Position numbers and translations under genes: made by a program
In this document: positions 10,271-20,224 of the stretch, piece by piece
Layout: the number at the start of each line of letters is the position of its first letter
How positions within the stretch are numbered: the stretch's first letter is position 1
Notes under the pieces: generated by a model
Seen by the model: only the letters and a program-made list of their open reading frames with translations
Told to the model about the DNA's origin: nothing
Databases searched by the model: none
Assembly: GCA_047967505.1 (NCBI GenBank)
Contig: CM106538.1
Origin: Dipteris shenzhenensis
Lineage: Eukaryota > Polypodiophyta > Polypodiopsida > Gleicheniales
Reading direction: 5' to 3' (one strand)
Length of the DNA: 64,000 nucleotides

Positions 10271-10531
10271 CTTAAGACTCACAGTTGCACCAACTATGTA
10301 TTGATTACTTGTGTACTTTGCCACTAGTTTGATAGGTCCTACAAAGTCCAGCTCCTTGATTAGTGGGTTGGCCCAACTGTTGGCAAAGGTCACAACTTTT
10401 TGCAAACCATCTAGCATCCTTCTGCATGGTTGGCCACCATAAACCTGCCTACAAAAATTTCTTTGTGGTGACTTTGCCCGCAAAATGGCCACCCGAAACC
10501 CCGCAATGGGCTTCCATTAGCATTGCCTCCT
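10271..10531 (-). pseudogene. Gypsy integrase fragment (zinc-binding and core start)
   Basis: Minus-strand frames read EAHCGVSGGHFAGKVTTKK, then GLWWPTMQKDA, then SCDLCQQ, and after a frame shift LDFVGPIKL and YTSNQYIV. This is the HHCC zinc-binding domain (H-x3-H...C-x2-C, with the second His as in GGH) and the first strand of the gypsy integrase core, where the D of DFVGP is the first catalytic Asp. The element's integrase joins cDNA to chromosomes. The fragment is about 240 bases long and broken, and forms the second half of a patch in copia RNase H. Confidence 0.7.
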
Positions 10532-10971
10532 CCTTTGTAGGTGGTGTAGTGTCGTAGATGTCTCGCAGACAGGAGTGTGTTTCTTTGTCTACCCATAGAG
10601 GCCGAGTATGTTGCAACCACAGTGGGTTGCAAGGAGGCTATATGGCTTGATCGACTAGTGGGAGATTTGGGGATTCATATAGGTGTACCGACATTGCATA
10701 GTGATTCCATGAGTGCTATTTAGCTACCACAGAATCTGGTCTTTCATGCAAAGACCAAACACATTGAGGTCAGGTACCATTTCATCAGGGAGGTACTTGA
10801 GGACAAGCGCATAGAGCTTGTCAAGGTTCATACAGATGATAACCCTGTAGATATGTTGACGAAGAGTCTACCTAGTCAGCAATTTGAGTATTGTCGTGTA
10901 TTGATGGGCATTGGATAGTATATCCACTGGTTGTTCTCCCTTAAAGGCACATTGTCCTTTAAGTGGGAGGT

Positions 10972-11150
10972 TGTGGAGGTTAAAGGCGACTGTACCTTAA
11001 CCCCAGTTATGTACATTACTCAAACACACATATATATGGATGACACAGAAGATTAGGGTGTTCACCCACCAAAAAATTGTGTGGCTCTATCTTCTGGCTC
11101 TCCCTCTCTCTCACCTTCTTCCGTTTTGCTTCCATTGTTGAGATCTCTTA
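10972..11150 (+). repeat. 3' LTR of truncated copia element
   Basis: It starts TGTGGAGGTTAAAGG next to a purine tract (aagtgggagg) and is co-linear with the LTRs at 32109 and 37862, including the TATA-like stretch and the CT-rich end. It is more diverged than those two, and its terminal CA is replaced by ctctta, so the end is approximate. Confidence 0.8.
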
Positions 11151-11339
11151 GAAGAAGAAGAACTAGAGGATGTTAAAGCTCTCACTGCTTTCACCACCCA
11201 AGTCAATCTTGATAAGGGTGATGACCCATATATCTTCTAAGTTGTGCGTGTGTGGTCAATAAGGATTCTCTACTCTAGGATGTCCCCCGTAAATGATTGT
11301 TAGTATTATGTTTGAGTTATTACATTGTTAGACACATGG

Positions 11340-12170
11340 GAATTTCTCATGCACTTTAACATGAGGCAATGGTAATGGATCTTTGATCATTTTTTCATTG
11401 AGATTTTAGTAGTCGACATAGACTCTCACCTTACCATTTTGTGAGCATTCTTCTTTGGCACAATCATGATTGGAAACAACCACTTGCTTTAGCCTATCTA
11501 GCACATAAATCCTACCTTAGCAATTGGGTGATATTGGATTTTACCAACTTGGCATAGTTGGGGTTCATTCAGTACCTCTAATACTAAATTGGCTTTGCAT
11601 CTAGATAGAGGGGAATTTGGAGTTGAAGAAAATTTGGTGGTACCCCCTACAGGTCCATCTATTCCCATGTGAATGAATTCTCATACTCTAGAAATATTTC
11701 TTGAGATTTGTTAAGGAATTTGTTGGGAAGTTCTTCATTGATTTGGATCAACTTTCGTTCATCCTATGAACCCACATTGATTTCCTTGATGGATTTCCCT
11801 TATGTGATTTGGCCGATACCACTAATTTGGATGATTATTTGGTAGGCTAGCTCTTCTGGAAGTGGTCTTTGTCCTTGTATATCTTTGGTGAAGCCCGTTG
11901 TGTAGAGCATCTTGGTCTCTTTGTCTTTCAACAACATCCTCAAGCTTACCTACAATGTGTCCACCATTGTTATGGGCACAATGTTGAGGGTGAGTAGCTT
12001 ATCTTCAATGTCTGCTGTAATGTGTGATGCTCAGCATGTTACCTTCCCAATTGTGTAGTAGCTTGGTGCCTTTCAACCACACGGTATCCCTTGTCATTGT
12101 TCGTCTTAACCAGATGAAAGTGAGCATGATTCTGTATCCATGGCGTGGGGATCAGAAGCCGATATGCTAT
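11340..12170 (-). pseudogene. Gypsy pol remnant (protease end to RT start)
   Basis: On the minus strand, 11340-11580 contains HNNPNYAKLVK, then KWLFPIMIVPKKN, VYVDY, and DPLPLPHV. These correspond to the RT entry blocks LVPKKNG, CVDYR and DPFPLPF of gypsy polymerases. Upstream on that strand, 11600-11790 gives INVGSEDERKLIQINEELPN and FLEYENSFTWE, the pre-RT linker. The rest up to about 12170 looks like the protease C-terminal region. Stops are frequent. Its 3' half is not present on this side of the copia LTR. Confidence 0.6.
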
Positions 12171-12228
12171 CGCAGTAGAGTTAGTTTCACCATTGGAAGG
12201 TTTTGACAACCAATCTCTAGTCTTTCAA

Positions 12229-12320
12229 GTTTCCAATCGTCGAATCCATCTTGTTCTTGAAGATGCGGGATTGGGTTTCCAATCGTCGAATCCATCTTGT
12301 TCTTGAAGATGCGGGATTGG
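12229..12320 (+). repeat. Perfect 46-bp tandem duplication
   Basis: The 46-base unit starting gtttccaatcgtcgaatcc occurs at 12229-12274 and again, base for base, at 12275-12320. It lies about 400 bp upstream of the TIM23-type start codon. Confidence 0.9.
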
Positions 12321-12374
12321 GAGGAAGGGCTGAAGTAAATCTCGTAGCTAGTTTCATATAGGCCCGGAGTGCAT

Positions 12375-12650
12375 GCCCACACCCACACATAGGCACACCC
12401 ACGCACACTGACACGCAGAGACATACACACAAGCGCGCGTGCACACACACACAAACACACATGAGCAGATAATAAGTTAAAGACAAGGAGGCGAGAATAA
12501 CGAGAGAAAGGGAAGGGAGGGAGGCCAAGATTGGTTGGGTGGAAATGGATTTTGTTCTTTTGGGAGGGAGGGGAGAGAGATATTTTTGATGGGTGAGACA
12601 CATTATTGAGAAACCCTGATGCTGTAAAGGAGAGAGAGAGAGAGAGAGAG
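12375..12650 (+). repeat. CA-rich and GA-rich simple sequence upstream of the TIM23-type gene
   Basis: 12375-12462 is rich in CACACA and ACGCAC. 12628-12650 is a GA dinucleotide run. GA/CT runs are frequent in plant 5' leaders. Confidence 0.7.
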
Positions 12651-12660
12651 CCTGCTGGCT

Positions 12661-12684
12661 ATGGCGGCTTGCTCTCTGCCTTAA
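12661..12684 (+). promoter_or_regulatory. Upstream ORF of 7 codons in the TIM23-type leader
   Basis: ATG at 12661 opens MAACSLP and closes with TAA at 12682-12684, 44 bases before the main ATG. If the leader includes this ATG, scanning ribosomes would meet it first, so it could reduce translation of the main frame. Whether it is transcribed is not shown by the sequence. Confidence 0.4.
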
Positions 12685-12695
12685 ACCCTAAACCC
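12683..12695 (+). promoter_or_regulatory. Telo-box-like motif (AAACCCTAAACCC)
   Basis: This is a plant interstitial telomere motif. Telo-boxes are common near the starts of plant genes for ribosomal and mitochondrial proteins. It sits 33-45 bases before the ATG and overlaps the end of the short upstream ORF. A run of C follows at 12694-12711. Confidence 0.55.
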
Positions 12696-12727
12696 CCTCC
12701 CCCCCCCCCCCCGCCCCCTCCTTCACC

Positions 12728-13279
12728 ATGTCCCCTCGCGATGATGCCCGCTTCTATAACCCCTACGCTGAATACCATGGCACCGCCTTCGACCCCCGCT
12801 CCATCAACACCCTCTACCGCCTCCCCTCCTCCCCTGAATTCCTCTTCCCCGAAGAAGCTTCCTTGCAGCGCCGTAACTTCAGCGAGAACATCACTTACTA
12901 CACCGGTTGTGGTTACCTCTCTGGTGCCCTCCTCGGTGGCGGACTTGGCCTCGTCGATGGTGTCCGTGCCGCCGAGGAAGGCGATACCCTCAAGCTCCGC
13001 GTCAACAGGGTGCTTAACGCCTCCGGTCACCGAGGCAGGACCTACGGCAACAAGTGGGGGATCGTGGGTCTCTTGTATGCCGGATTGGAGAGCGGGATCG
13101 TGCATTTGAGAGGATCCGATGACATCCTTAATAGTATAGCTGCCGGGCTGGGAACTGGAGCCCTTTTCAGGGTTGCTGCCGGACCTAGGGCAGCGGCTTT
13201 TGCCGGCGCTATTGGGGGGATGGCGGCTGGAGCTGCCGTGGCTGGAAAGCATGCTGTCAAGAGATATGTGCCGATATAA
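12728..13279 (+). CDS. TIM23-type mitochondrial inner-membrane translocase subunit (Tim17/Tim22/Tim23 family)
   Basis: This is a 183-residue, intronless gene, close to the length of plant TIM23 proteins. Residues 1-50 are hydrophilic and rich in Pro, Tyr and Arg, the side expected to face the intermembrane space. Hydrophobic, Gly-rich segments lie at about 57-78, 110-125, 131-150 and 155-174, fitting a four-helix Tim17-family channel. The PRAT signature is complete: G114-x2-Y117-x10-R128-x3-D132-x6-A139-G140-x3-G144. Such proteins form the channel for presequence-carrying proteins and work with TIM17 and TIM50. The ATG is chosen because it opens the conserved N-terminus and has a favourable CACCATG context. 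The 5' half is strongly GC-ending in third codon positions, unlike the AT-rich repeats around it. No lesion is visible. A close paralogue of the family (TIM17/22 or PRAT outer-envelope proteins) is less likely because of the N-terminal text. Confidence 0.9.
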   Translation: MSPRDDARFYNPYAEYHGTAFDPRSINTLYRLPSSPEFLFPEEASLQRRNFSENITYYTGCGYLSGALLGGGLGLVDGVRAAEEGDTLKLRVNRVLNASGHRGRTYGNKWGIVGLLYAGLESGIVHLRGSDDILNSIAAGLGTGALFRVAAGPRAAAFAGAIGGMAAGAAVAGKHAVKRYVPI

Positions 13280-15298
13280 CAGTTTTAGATCTTCGTCTCG
13301 TTTTGTTATGTGTGGAAACCCCCTGTATTTAGGTTAATATGGCTGCACATTTGAGATAGTAGTTCAAGTCAATGGGCCGCTGATCGGCGAGATCATGACG
13401 AAGGCGACGAAAGTTTGAATACTCATCTGATCTTGTGGTGGTTCGATCCAGAAACCGAGAGGGTTTCCTTGGTGAGAAGGATTTTGGATTTATGTAGATG
13501 GAATGTTTCTGTGACGGTGAAAATGCTGTTTGTCCGCCGGCAGCATCTCCCCGTATCGGCGAGTCTAACAACTGAATCTTTTAGTGATTTAAGACAGGGC
13601 ATCCTGTGTCTTCATTTCCATTGAATTTTTTCCCTCGGAGCTCATTTGATGGGATATTGAAGGAGCCGTGCCTAACTACCCGCTGGGTTGCCTCTGTGAG
13701 TGTTGAGTCTTTAGGATTACATGGATGTTCCATAATACCTGCTAGTCAGTCGTTACTGCGTCCCCAAGATAGAAGAGTTATTATTTTGACTACCGTGAAG
13801 AGTGCCCACTCTACCTTAAACATCATAAACTTTTTAGATTATCTTTATCTTGCTGTGAAGAGTGCCATTCTTCGTTCAAACATTATAAACTTTTAAGATT
13901 TGTCTTTATCTTTTAATTTGGTTCGATGTTGGATCTTGAAGAAAGAGGGCTGTATTTGTATTGTCCTTCCTGCATTCGTAATAACTAAATTGTGCTCTTT
14001 CCTTATGTACCGCTTTGCAGTTGTCGCTTGTTTGTGGGTTTGAAGTGTATGTTGAAGTCCTTGAAACCACTTGCCAAATTCAACTTACCTGCACTTAATT
14101 TTCTATCTATATGGCCACCTTGAACTTTTAGCTGAATCTCTACTGTGCATTGTTTAAGCCATGTGTTTAGCTGGCATGTGATCTTTAAAACGGGAGACTA
14201 TGTGTAAGGGGATAGCAGCATAGGACAGTGAGTGTATGTGGCCAGCACTGGCGAGCACCAGCAGGGCGAGCGATAGCAGCTATGACGAAGGTAGGGTTTG
14301 GCCTTTCCAATGAAGGTCAGTCGTTCGGCAGATTGGTGATTTGCGACTTTTTTTTTGGTTTGAAGAGTGCTGACTGTATATCAATTATTTGTCTTAGATA
14401 TGGCTGGTGCGACACTGTCCTCATGCCTTTTTATAGTGTCTCAGTGATTTAGGTGTGTTTGTATAGATTTATAAACACTTTTTGTTATGCTTTTGGACTT
14501 AAGAGAGCTTTTATCAAATGGATGCTGCATTGTAAAGGGTATTTTGAACTGGGGTGAGTTGTTTCTATCTTTTTTAGTGTGGATGAAATGGTAAATGAGA
14601 TCTGTCTAGTGATGCTAGTCTTCAGCTACATGTCACGAAAGTCTGAATTGCTTGACTAATGATGTTATTCGCCAAACATGTCTCCTGACCTTGAGTCGAT
14701 TTTTTCTTATCTAGTCGTCTAGTTTTGTACAGCACTGGCAATTGCGTATGACTGATGCAACCACTTTGTTTATTGCTGGTGTGGACTCATCTTTGCACTC
14801 CTAGTTGTTGCTGTTCACAATTTATTGGTTAACCAGGCTGAGAGAGCCTCGACAGCCTCGACGGTCAACTAGTTCTACATGCTTCACCTTTGCGGCGAAC
14901 TTGTGCTTTGCCAGGTCAAACCTCATGCTTGCTATCAGCCTCCGAGGGACCCCTTTGTTTGGTCTTGGTAAAGGTCCATATCTTTGGCTCGGGCCAATCC
15001 TAATCCCAATTCTCTGCTGCATATTGCAATGGCATTTATTATGTTGTGGTTTACCTCCTAAAGGTCTTAGGCTGACCATGAGAGTTGAATTGGGTCATAG
15101 TTAAGGATTTTTAATGGAATTCCGGGGATTCAAGGGTTTCAGATCTTTTAATTCTCCTAAGGGCATCTAAAATAATGGCCACTTATGGCTACTACTACTT
15201 TAACAAGGTGAATGATATTTAATTATTCATAAGGCCTTCCCAAGATCAAAAAATGAAACAAAAAGGAAATGGTGTGGAGTAAGACTCCAAGACATAAA
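13280..15298. other. Region downstream of the TIM23-type gene, no further gene seen
   Basis: It begins with the probable 3' untranslated region. A near-repeat of 'gtgaagagtgcc...aaacattataaacttttaga' occurs at 13794-13840 and 13854-13900. No open frame with a recognised domain, RNA gene or transposon signature was found. Confidence 0.4.
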
Positions 15299-15353
15299 GG
15301 GGAGAGAGAGAGAGGTGGGGGAGAAAGGTGGAGATGGTGTTTCTTAGGTAAAG

Positions 15354-15388
<35 letters not shown>

Positions 15389-15530
15389 TCAACCACTTTA
15401 AAGTTTGCATTCAAGTCCAATGAAGAGGGAGGGGAGGGGGAAGGTGGGAAGACTTGAGAAGATAAAGGAGAGAGAGAGAGAGAGAGAGTGAGAGTCAACC
15501 ACTTTAAAGTTTGCATTTAAGTCCAATGAA
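15299..15530 (+). repeat. GA-repeat cluster with 100-bp direct repeat
   Basis: GA runs lie at 15300-15315, 15353-15388 and 15467-15488. The text gagagtcaaccactttaaag and its continuation, ending near tccaatgaaga, occurs twice (about 15384-15427 and 15490-15533) with one substitution. This suggests a tandem duplication anchored in the GA runs. Confidence 0.75.
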
Positions 15531-17950
15531 GAACAATCAACATATTGTCCAGTAGGAAAAATGCACTTTCAAAAATTTTAAATGTCAAATTTTTGCTTTG
15601 CCAAATTTGAAGCGTTGCTAAGGTTACCCAAAGGGTAGACCAAAAATCCGTAACTACCAAACTGATGATCATTTTGAGCTCCAATCAATTGCACAAAGAA
15701 AATTCCCATGATGCTTTTGAGTGACTACTCCCATCGCCTCTTCGCTTCAACGCCCTTTGCTTTCTAGCCTTCTAGCATCCGAGAAAATGAACTTACCTTT
15801 GGGTGAAAACGAAGGTGATAGAGCAGCCAAGGGAGGCGAGGGAGAGCATTGGATTGATATGGCCTTTGATAGGCATAGAAAGTTACAAGGCATGGAGGCG
15901 GGGAGAAGCAATGGATCTTAGAGTCATAGTGCACACTACGTCCATATATACTTAAATAAGATATAAGGGACATGCCCACGGGAAAGATTTTGGGGAAATG
16001 CCTCCCTTGGGCATATAGTTTAACAAGATATAAGGGACATGCCCACGTGTATCAAGGTGTATGACGTGAGCAGGTCTCCCTCATCACAACACTTCACATG
16101 CAATGTAGTGTTGATGTGGACGATGCATGACTTCCCAGGCTATGGCGAGTGTTTAGGTAAGCATTGACCTTTTAATTATGAGTAGGTAATCGATGTGGCA
16201 TTGTTTACACAATTGCATCTATTATTTAGGTCTCACTACATTGGGTTACCATCCATGCATGTCTTGTTTGTGGTCCTTCGCTAGTTCTCCCACCTGATCA
16301 TCCTAAATATGTTGCCCCTTGGAATGAAGCCTCTACCCTTTGTGCTCCCAACAACTCAAAGCACTAGGCCTTTTGTGAGGCTCTCGGTGCCCTCCTTGGC
16401 TTTGCATCCACCCCATTTGTGGTTTTATGTAGATCCACCAATTACAGGTTTGCAATCTCCATTCGTTGAAACATGAATCGAGGATTTTCGGCCAGCGATC
16501 AGAAACGGCATAGACAAAGCAATGAAAGGCTCCACTCGAAAAGAGATTGCAGCATAAGCAAGCATAGGTTGTTGAGAGACTCATAGCTTCTGCTCTATGG
16601 CCTATATCATTTGCTATTTCACTCTTGAGGCCATGGATTTAAGTGGAGTCTCAATGGCGTAACCCTTGGTGGAAGTCCTTCCTTTTTTGAATGAGTCATT
16701 ATCATGGCAACTTGATTTATGCTCATCACTATCAGGGTTCGAGTCAGTCATGCCTTCTTGACGTCAATCATAGCTTCATGAGCATCGCTATAAAGATCAT
16801 AGTTGCTAAACTTTTTCATTTCTTCTCAAATGGGTTTTTTCAATCACATCTAACTTCCCATATCTAACCACTCTCTATGCGAATCTCATAACCTCACTTA
16901 CCCTTGCTGCTACCACCCTCTTAATCTTCCCTGAGCTCCAACCTAACATCTACTCCCTTCATCGTCTCTTTGCTCATGCCTCTCACCACTTTCAACTAAC
17001 CCAACAGTCACAAACTTACGAGCCCCTCACACCTAACTTCTTCCCTTCCCTTGCTAATCCTACCCTCGAGGATTACCAAGCTTCTCAAACTATTTTCCCA
17101 GTTCTTCCCTCCCTCCCCTTTGATTCCCCCCCACAACTAAGGCTCTTCCATATTTCCCCCCCGTGTCCCTAGATTCTCTCCCTACCTCGCCATCACCTCC
17201 GACACTACTTGTGCTGCCATCAGCAAAAAATGATCCAATATTTGATTTTGAATATCAAGATCCAGATAATCCATGCATAGTACAATGTGTGAGCATAGTA
17301 CAATGTGTACTAGAAGTTACCCTTCTACATCTCACACGAAATTCTCGTGCTTGTCGCTTCATTTCTAGCTACCATTTTATACGTCATACATTTTGAGCAC
17401 TTGTAAGGTTTTATCTTGAGACTTACATGCTCTATAGGGTCACACTCTTCAAGACAATTCAAAGCATTTAGTGTTTCAAGGTGTATCTAGTTCCATTTGA
17501 GCAGATAGTTGAGATACATAGTCACACAATCCAAACACTTTGCTGGAGAAGATAACCACACTATTTACCTTATCCTCTTTACTGTGACATATTTCATCCA
17601 TGGTAGTAAATTTGCATTTTGGTAATTTACATAACCAAATTTACGTTAGATCCATTTGCCTCCAAAGCTCAAGTTTGGGAACAAGGCTCACCAAACTTGC
17701 TCAAGTTTTAAACTTGAATTTGGTTGATTTTCAAAGCCAACCCTTATCAAGCCTCGCCAAGAAGGGTTCCATCAATTCCAACATTTTAAATTGAGCTTGG
17801 CTCTATCTGATCCAACACTCAAGTTTACACAATGGGTTGATTCGGACATCCATTCTACTCACACACTCAAATTGCCTAGTCCAGGTGCTCATTTCCATTC
17901 AGGCAATATTTTTCTCACTGAGCCTACTTTCAAGTGCAGTTGGTCAAATA
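15531..17950. other. Intergenic sequence, nothing supported
   Basis: A short direct repeat (agatataagggacatgcccacg) occurs at about 15958 and 16027. Elsewhere I see no recognisable coding domain, RNA gene or LTR. Small open frames at 16333-16584, 17163-17396 and 17791-17988 lack motifs. Confidence 0.35.
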
Positions 17951-18375
17951 ACACGCCTAAAAGCGTGTTTTTTTATGGTTGTGCATGACATTGAGGCACA
18001 AACGGAGTTTAATACGTGATATATCATGCAAATACATCCGATGGGCACAATACTTTGCACCTACCTCAACCTAGCTGTTATTGAGTTTCATGAAAAGTGG
18101 CGTGTCGATTAGATAAGTACTTCATCCGATACCACACCTAGGACCGTGTTTTTTTACAAATGTGCTTGACACTAAGGCAAAAACAGTGTTTTATGCTTGA
18201 TCAACAATGCAAAGCATATCCGATGGGCACAATACTTTGCACACACCTTCAACTAGGTGGAATTGACTTACATGCAAAGTGGCATGCCCATCCCATAAGT
18301 GCTTGATTGGATAATATACCTAGCAGCGTGTTTTTTTACGGATGTGCATGACACTAGAGCAAAAAGTCTTTTATC
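17951..18375 (+). repeat. Tandem repeat, unit about 181 bp, 2.3 copies
   Basis: The marker cgtgtttttttaN occurs at 17964, 18145 and 18327. Between markers the shared text includes tccgatgggcacaatacttt, tgcatgacact and gcatgcccat-like segments in the same order. Copies are diverged. Confidence 0.75.
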
Positions 18376-18757
18376 ATATTAAAATTTGGTTGATTTCAAA
18401 TCTCAACCAAGTATGAACACATGCGTTATTTGATGGCAACAATTATCACATTCAAAAATGTAGATTCAAACATTGTATTTAGAATTTTAGGACTTGTATG
18501 AAGTCCAATTTTTAAATTGGACTAAAGAAAGGTCCAAATAAGATGCTCATATGGTCTTTAAAGCTAATTTTAGTGTTACCAATAAAATACTTCCTATGAT
18601 TATTCATTGAATTATATGCATCAAGATTAAGCAAATACTTCCTATACTCCTTAAGATTGACCGATTATTTTGCTATGAGTAACCTAGCTTAGGGGGAAAA
18701 AATAATAGTAAAGCGAGTTATAACACAAGGATCGCATTGCAAGTTTAATTACAAAAT

Positions 18758-18897
18758 CCATATGCGGGAGAGGGGGGGACATAAGGCCCATTCCATATGT
18801 GGGAGAGGGGGGAACATGAGGCCCATTCCATATGTGGGAGAGGGGGGAAGATGATGCACACTCCATACGCGGGAGAGGGGGAAACATAAGATTTTCA
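18758..18897 (+). repeat. G-rich minisatellite, 4 x 35 bp
   Basis: Units start at 18758, 18793, 18828 and 18863 with ccata(t/c)g(c/t)gggagaggggg, followed by about 15 variable bases. Each unit carries a run of 4-7 G. The complementary strand reads as Pro-rich peptide repeats, which I regard as incidental. Confidence 0.9.
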
Positions 18898-20004
18898 TTT
18901 CATGAAAAGGAGTTACTAAAATGTCAAAGTAATTATAGTGTTATAAGCCCCTTTCAAGAGTTACAAAAATATGTACATGCAAGTAATGACTAATGTGTCT
19001 CAGAGGGGCAATGCATATTATGACTCTCTATCTTAGAAGAAGCTGAATCCTTTGCTTCATACTTCACTATCACTTGCGCTTTGTCTGCTGGATATGGCCC
19101 ATAATGACCTCTTCTATAAGACATCTCAGTAAGCAACTTTACTAGATCTTCTCTAGTTGAATGCAATTTTTGTATTTTTTATATGCTCTCTCTTATTTTC
19201 TCAAGATCCCCCCTCTCTTGGCGCTTCCGCACAACAAAGTCTTCTTTCTCCAACTGTGTCAATGGTTCTAGTTCTTTTTTGCACTCCTCTTGATGTCTTG
19301 TGTTCTCAACAATCCAATCTAAGTTAGTGCTTGTGGCTTGATTGACTTGAGGTATTATTTTGAGAAGAGCCATAGCCATCTGGGAGGGTGAGAGAAGGAA
19401 GTGTGCTTTCTTAATCATGATGAGAGAGCATCAAACCTAGATGGAGTAATTTTATTTTCCTTGCTAACTACTCCTATTTGCACTGATGATTCAGCAATTG
19501 CTACCAAAGGTGAAGGTAGTATAGAACCTTGAGTAGATGCTCCAACTACACCAACTAATAGACCACTCAACTCAATGTCTGGCAATGCATCCCATATTGA
19601 CAAGGAATGTAAGGCACCACCTATTTTTGATACTTTATTGGATCTGGCACTTCTCTCAAGGCATACTTCTTGTCATTTTTTTGCAACTTCACCATAAGAT
19701 CGGCTTTTGAGCTATGACCATAGAAGACTATCATGAAACCATCTTTGATCACATCTAGCTCATGATTGCACCACTACTTCCTACATGGATGGTACATTTG
19801 GGACTTGTCACATTGGCCAAGGTGATGATCAAGTGACAATATTTTGGCTTTGCCATCAAGTACCAACCATGATCAATGTATTTCTCAAGGTCATCATTCT
19901 TTTCCATTGAAAGATTCTTAGATATCATTGCAAATTCTTGAAAATTTGAAAAGCACTACTCAAATTTCAAAATTTCATGCAAGCTCTCATTAAAAAATAT
20001 TTAT
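18898..20004. other. Unclassified sequence next to element A
   Basis: Minus-strand frames at 19179-19418 (Glu/Lys-rich) and 19415-19603 lie next to each other in different frames. A minus-strand stretch at about 19780-19940 reads LEKYIDHGWYLMAKPKYCH, which looks coding but belongs to no family I can name. It may be a decayed transposon gene. Confidence 0.3.
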
Positions 20005-20009
20005 GACAA
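20005..20009 (+). repeat. Target-site duplication of element A, left copy (GACAA)
   Basis: GACAA at 20005-20009 is repeated at 29942-29946, directly outside the opposite LTR end. Five bases is the usual copia length. Confidence 0.7.
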
Positions 20010-20178
20010 TGAGAGTGCTCCCAACGGAAGCGGAAGGGAAGAGAGAGAGAGAGAAACAGAGAGCCACACAAGTTTTAGTGGGTGCAGAACACCCTAATCT
20101 TCTTTTTCATTCATTTATATATGTGTTTGAGTATTGTACATAACCGAGGTAAAGGCACAGTGACCTTTAACCCCCACA
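20010..20178 (-). repeat. 3' LTR of copia element A
   Basis: It is 169 bases long, TG...CA bounded on the minus strand (TGTGGGGGTTAAAGG to GAGCACTCTCA-like end) and co-linear with the LTRs of element H. A purine tract (AAGTGGGAGG on the minus strand) lies just inside it at about 20180-20189. Confidence 0.85.
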
Positions 20179-20224
20179 ACCTCCCACTTAAAGGACAATG
20201 TGCCTTTAAGGGAGAACAACCAGT

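Larger units (their letters stand above)
9137..10916 (+). pseudogene. Copia RT-RNase H pseudogene with insertion
   Basis: RT is best preserved at 9454-9819, with the YVDD catalytic box in LALYVDDMLLASKN. RNase H starts near 9960 (YTNSDYAGHVD) and is interrupted at about 10016. It resumes at about 10532 and continues to MLTKSLPSQQFEYCRVLMGIG followed by TAG at 10917. About 33 bases of the ancestral sequence between the break points are missing compared with the complete element. Frame shifts occur near 9790 and 10560. The product would have copied element RNA and degraded RNA-DNA hybrids, but this copy is inactive. Confidence 0.8.
9120..11150 (+). mobile_element. Truncated copia element of the A/H family (RT, RNase H, 3' LTR)
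   Basis: The sequence matches the 3' part of the complete element at 32109-38026 in the same orientation. It starts inside RT (TLRCILRL near 9150), contains MDVKTAFLHGDLHEEIYMV and LALYVDDMLL, passes into RNase H and ends with an LTR at 10972-11150. Stops replace several codons, for example TAG after IYMV and at the W of the QAPREW motif. The 5' part (gag, protease, integrase, 5' LTR) is absent. A 0.5-kb foreign patch (10017-10531) sits in RNase H. Confidence 0.85.

Noticed and set aside
12606-13109. 167-codon plus-strand frame overlapping the TIM23-type gene
   Set aside because: It starts without ATG in the GA repeat and reads the TIM23-type gene in a wrong frame, giving a Pro/Ser-rich translation.
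12659-13252. 197-codon minus-strand frame opposite the TIM23-type gene
   Set aside because: It is antisense to a clear gene with GC-ending codons, which often leaves the opposite strand open. Gly/Ser-rich and without a domain.
15223-15516. Ser/Leu/Pro-rich minus-strand frame
   Set aside because: It is a translation of GA/CT repeats.
16737-16750. T-loop-like text (ggttcgagtc) as part of a tRNA gene
   Set aside because: No acceptor stem, D-arm or anticodon arm can be built around it.
18758-18897. Regularly spaced 35-bp units as a CRISPR array
   Set aside because: The units are contiguous tandem repeats without unique spacers, and the host is a plant.
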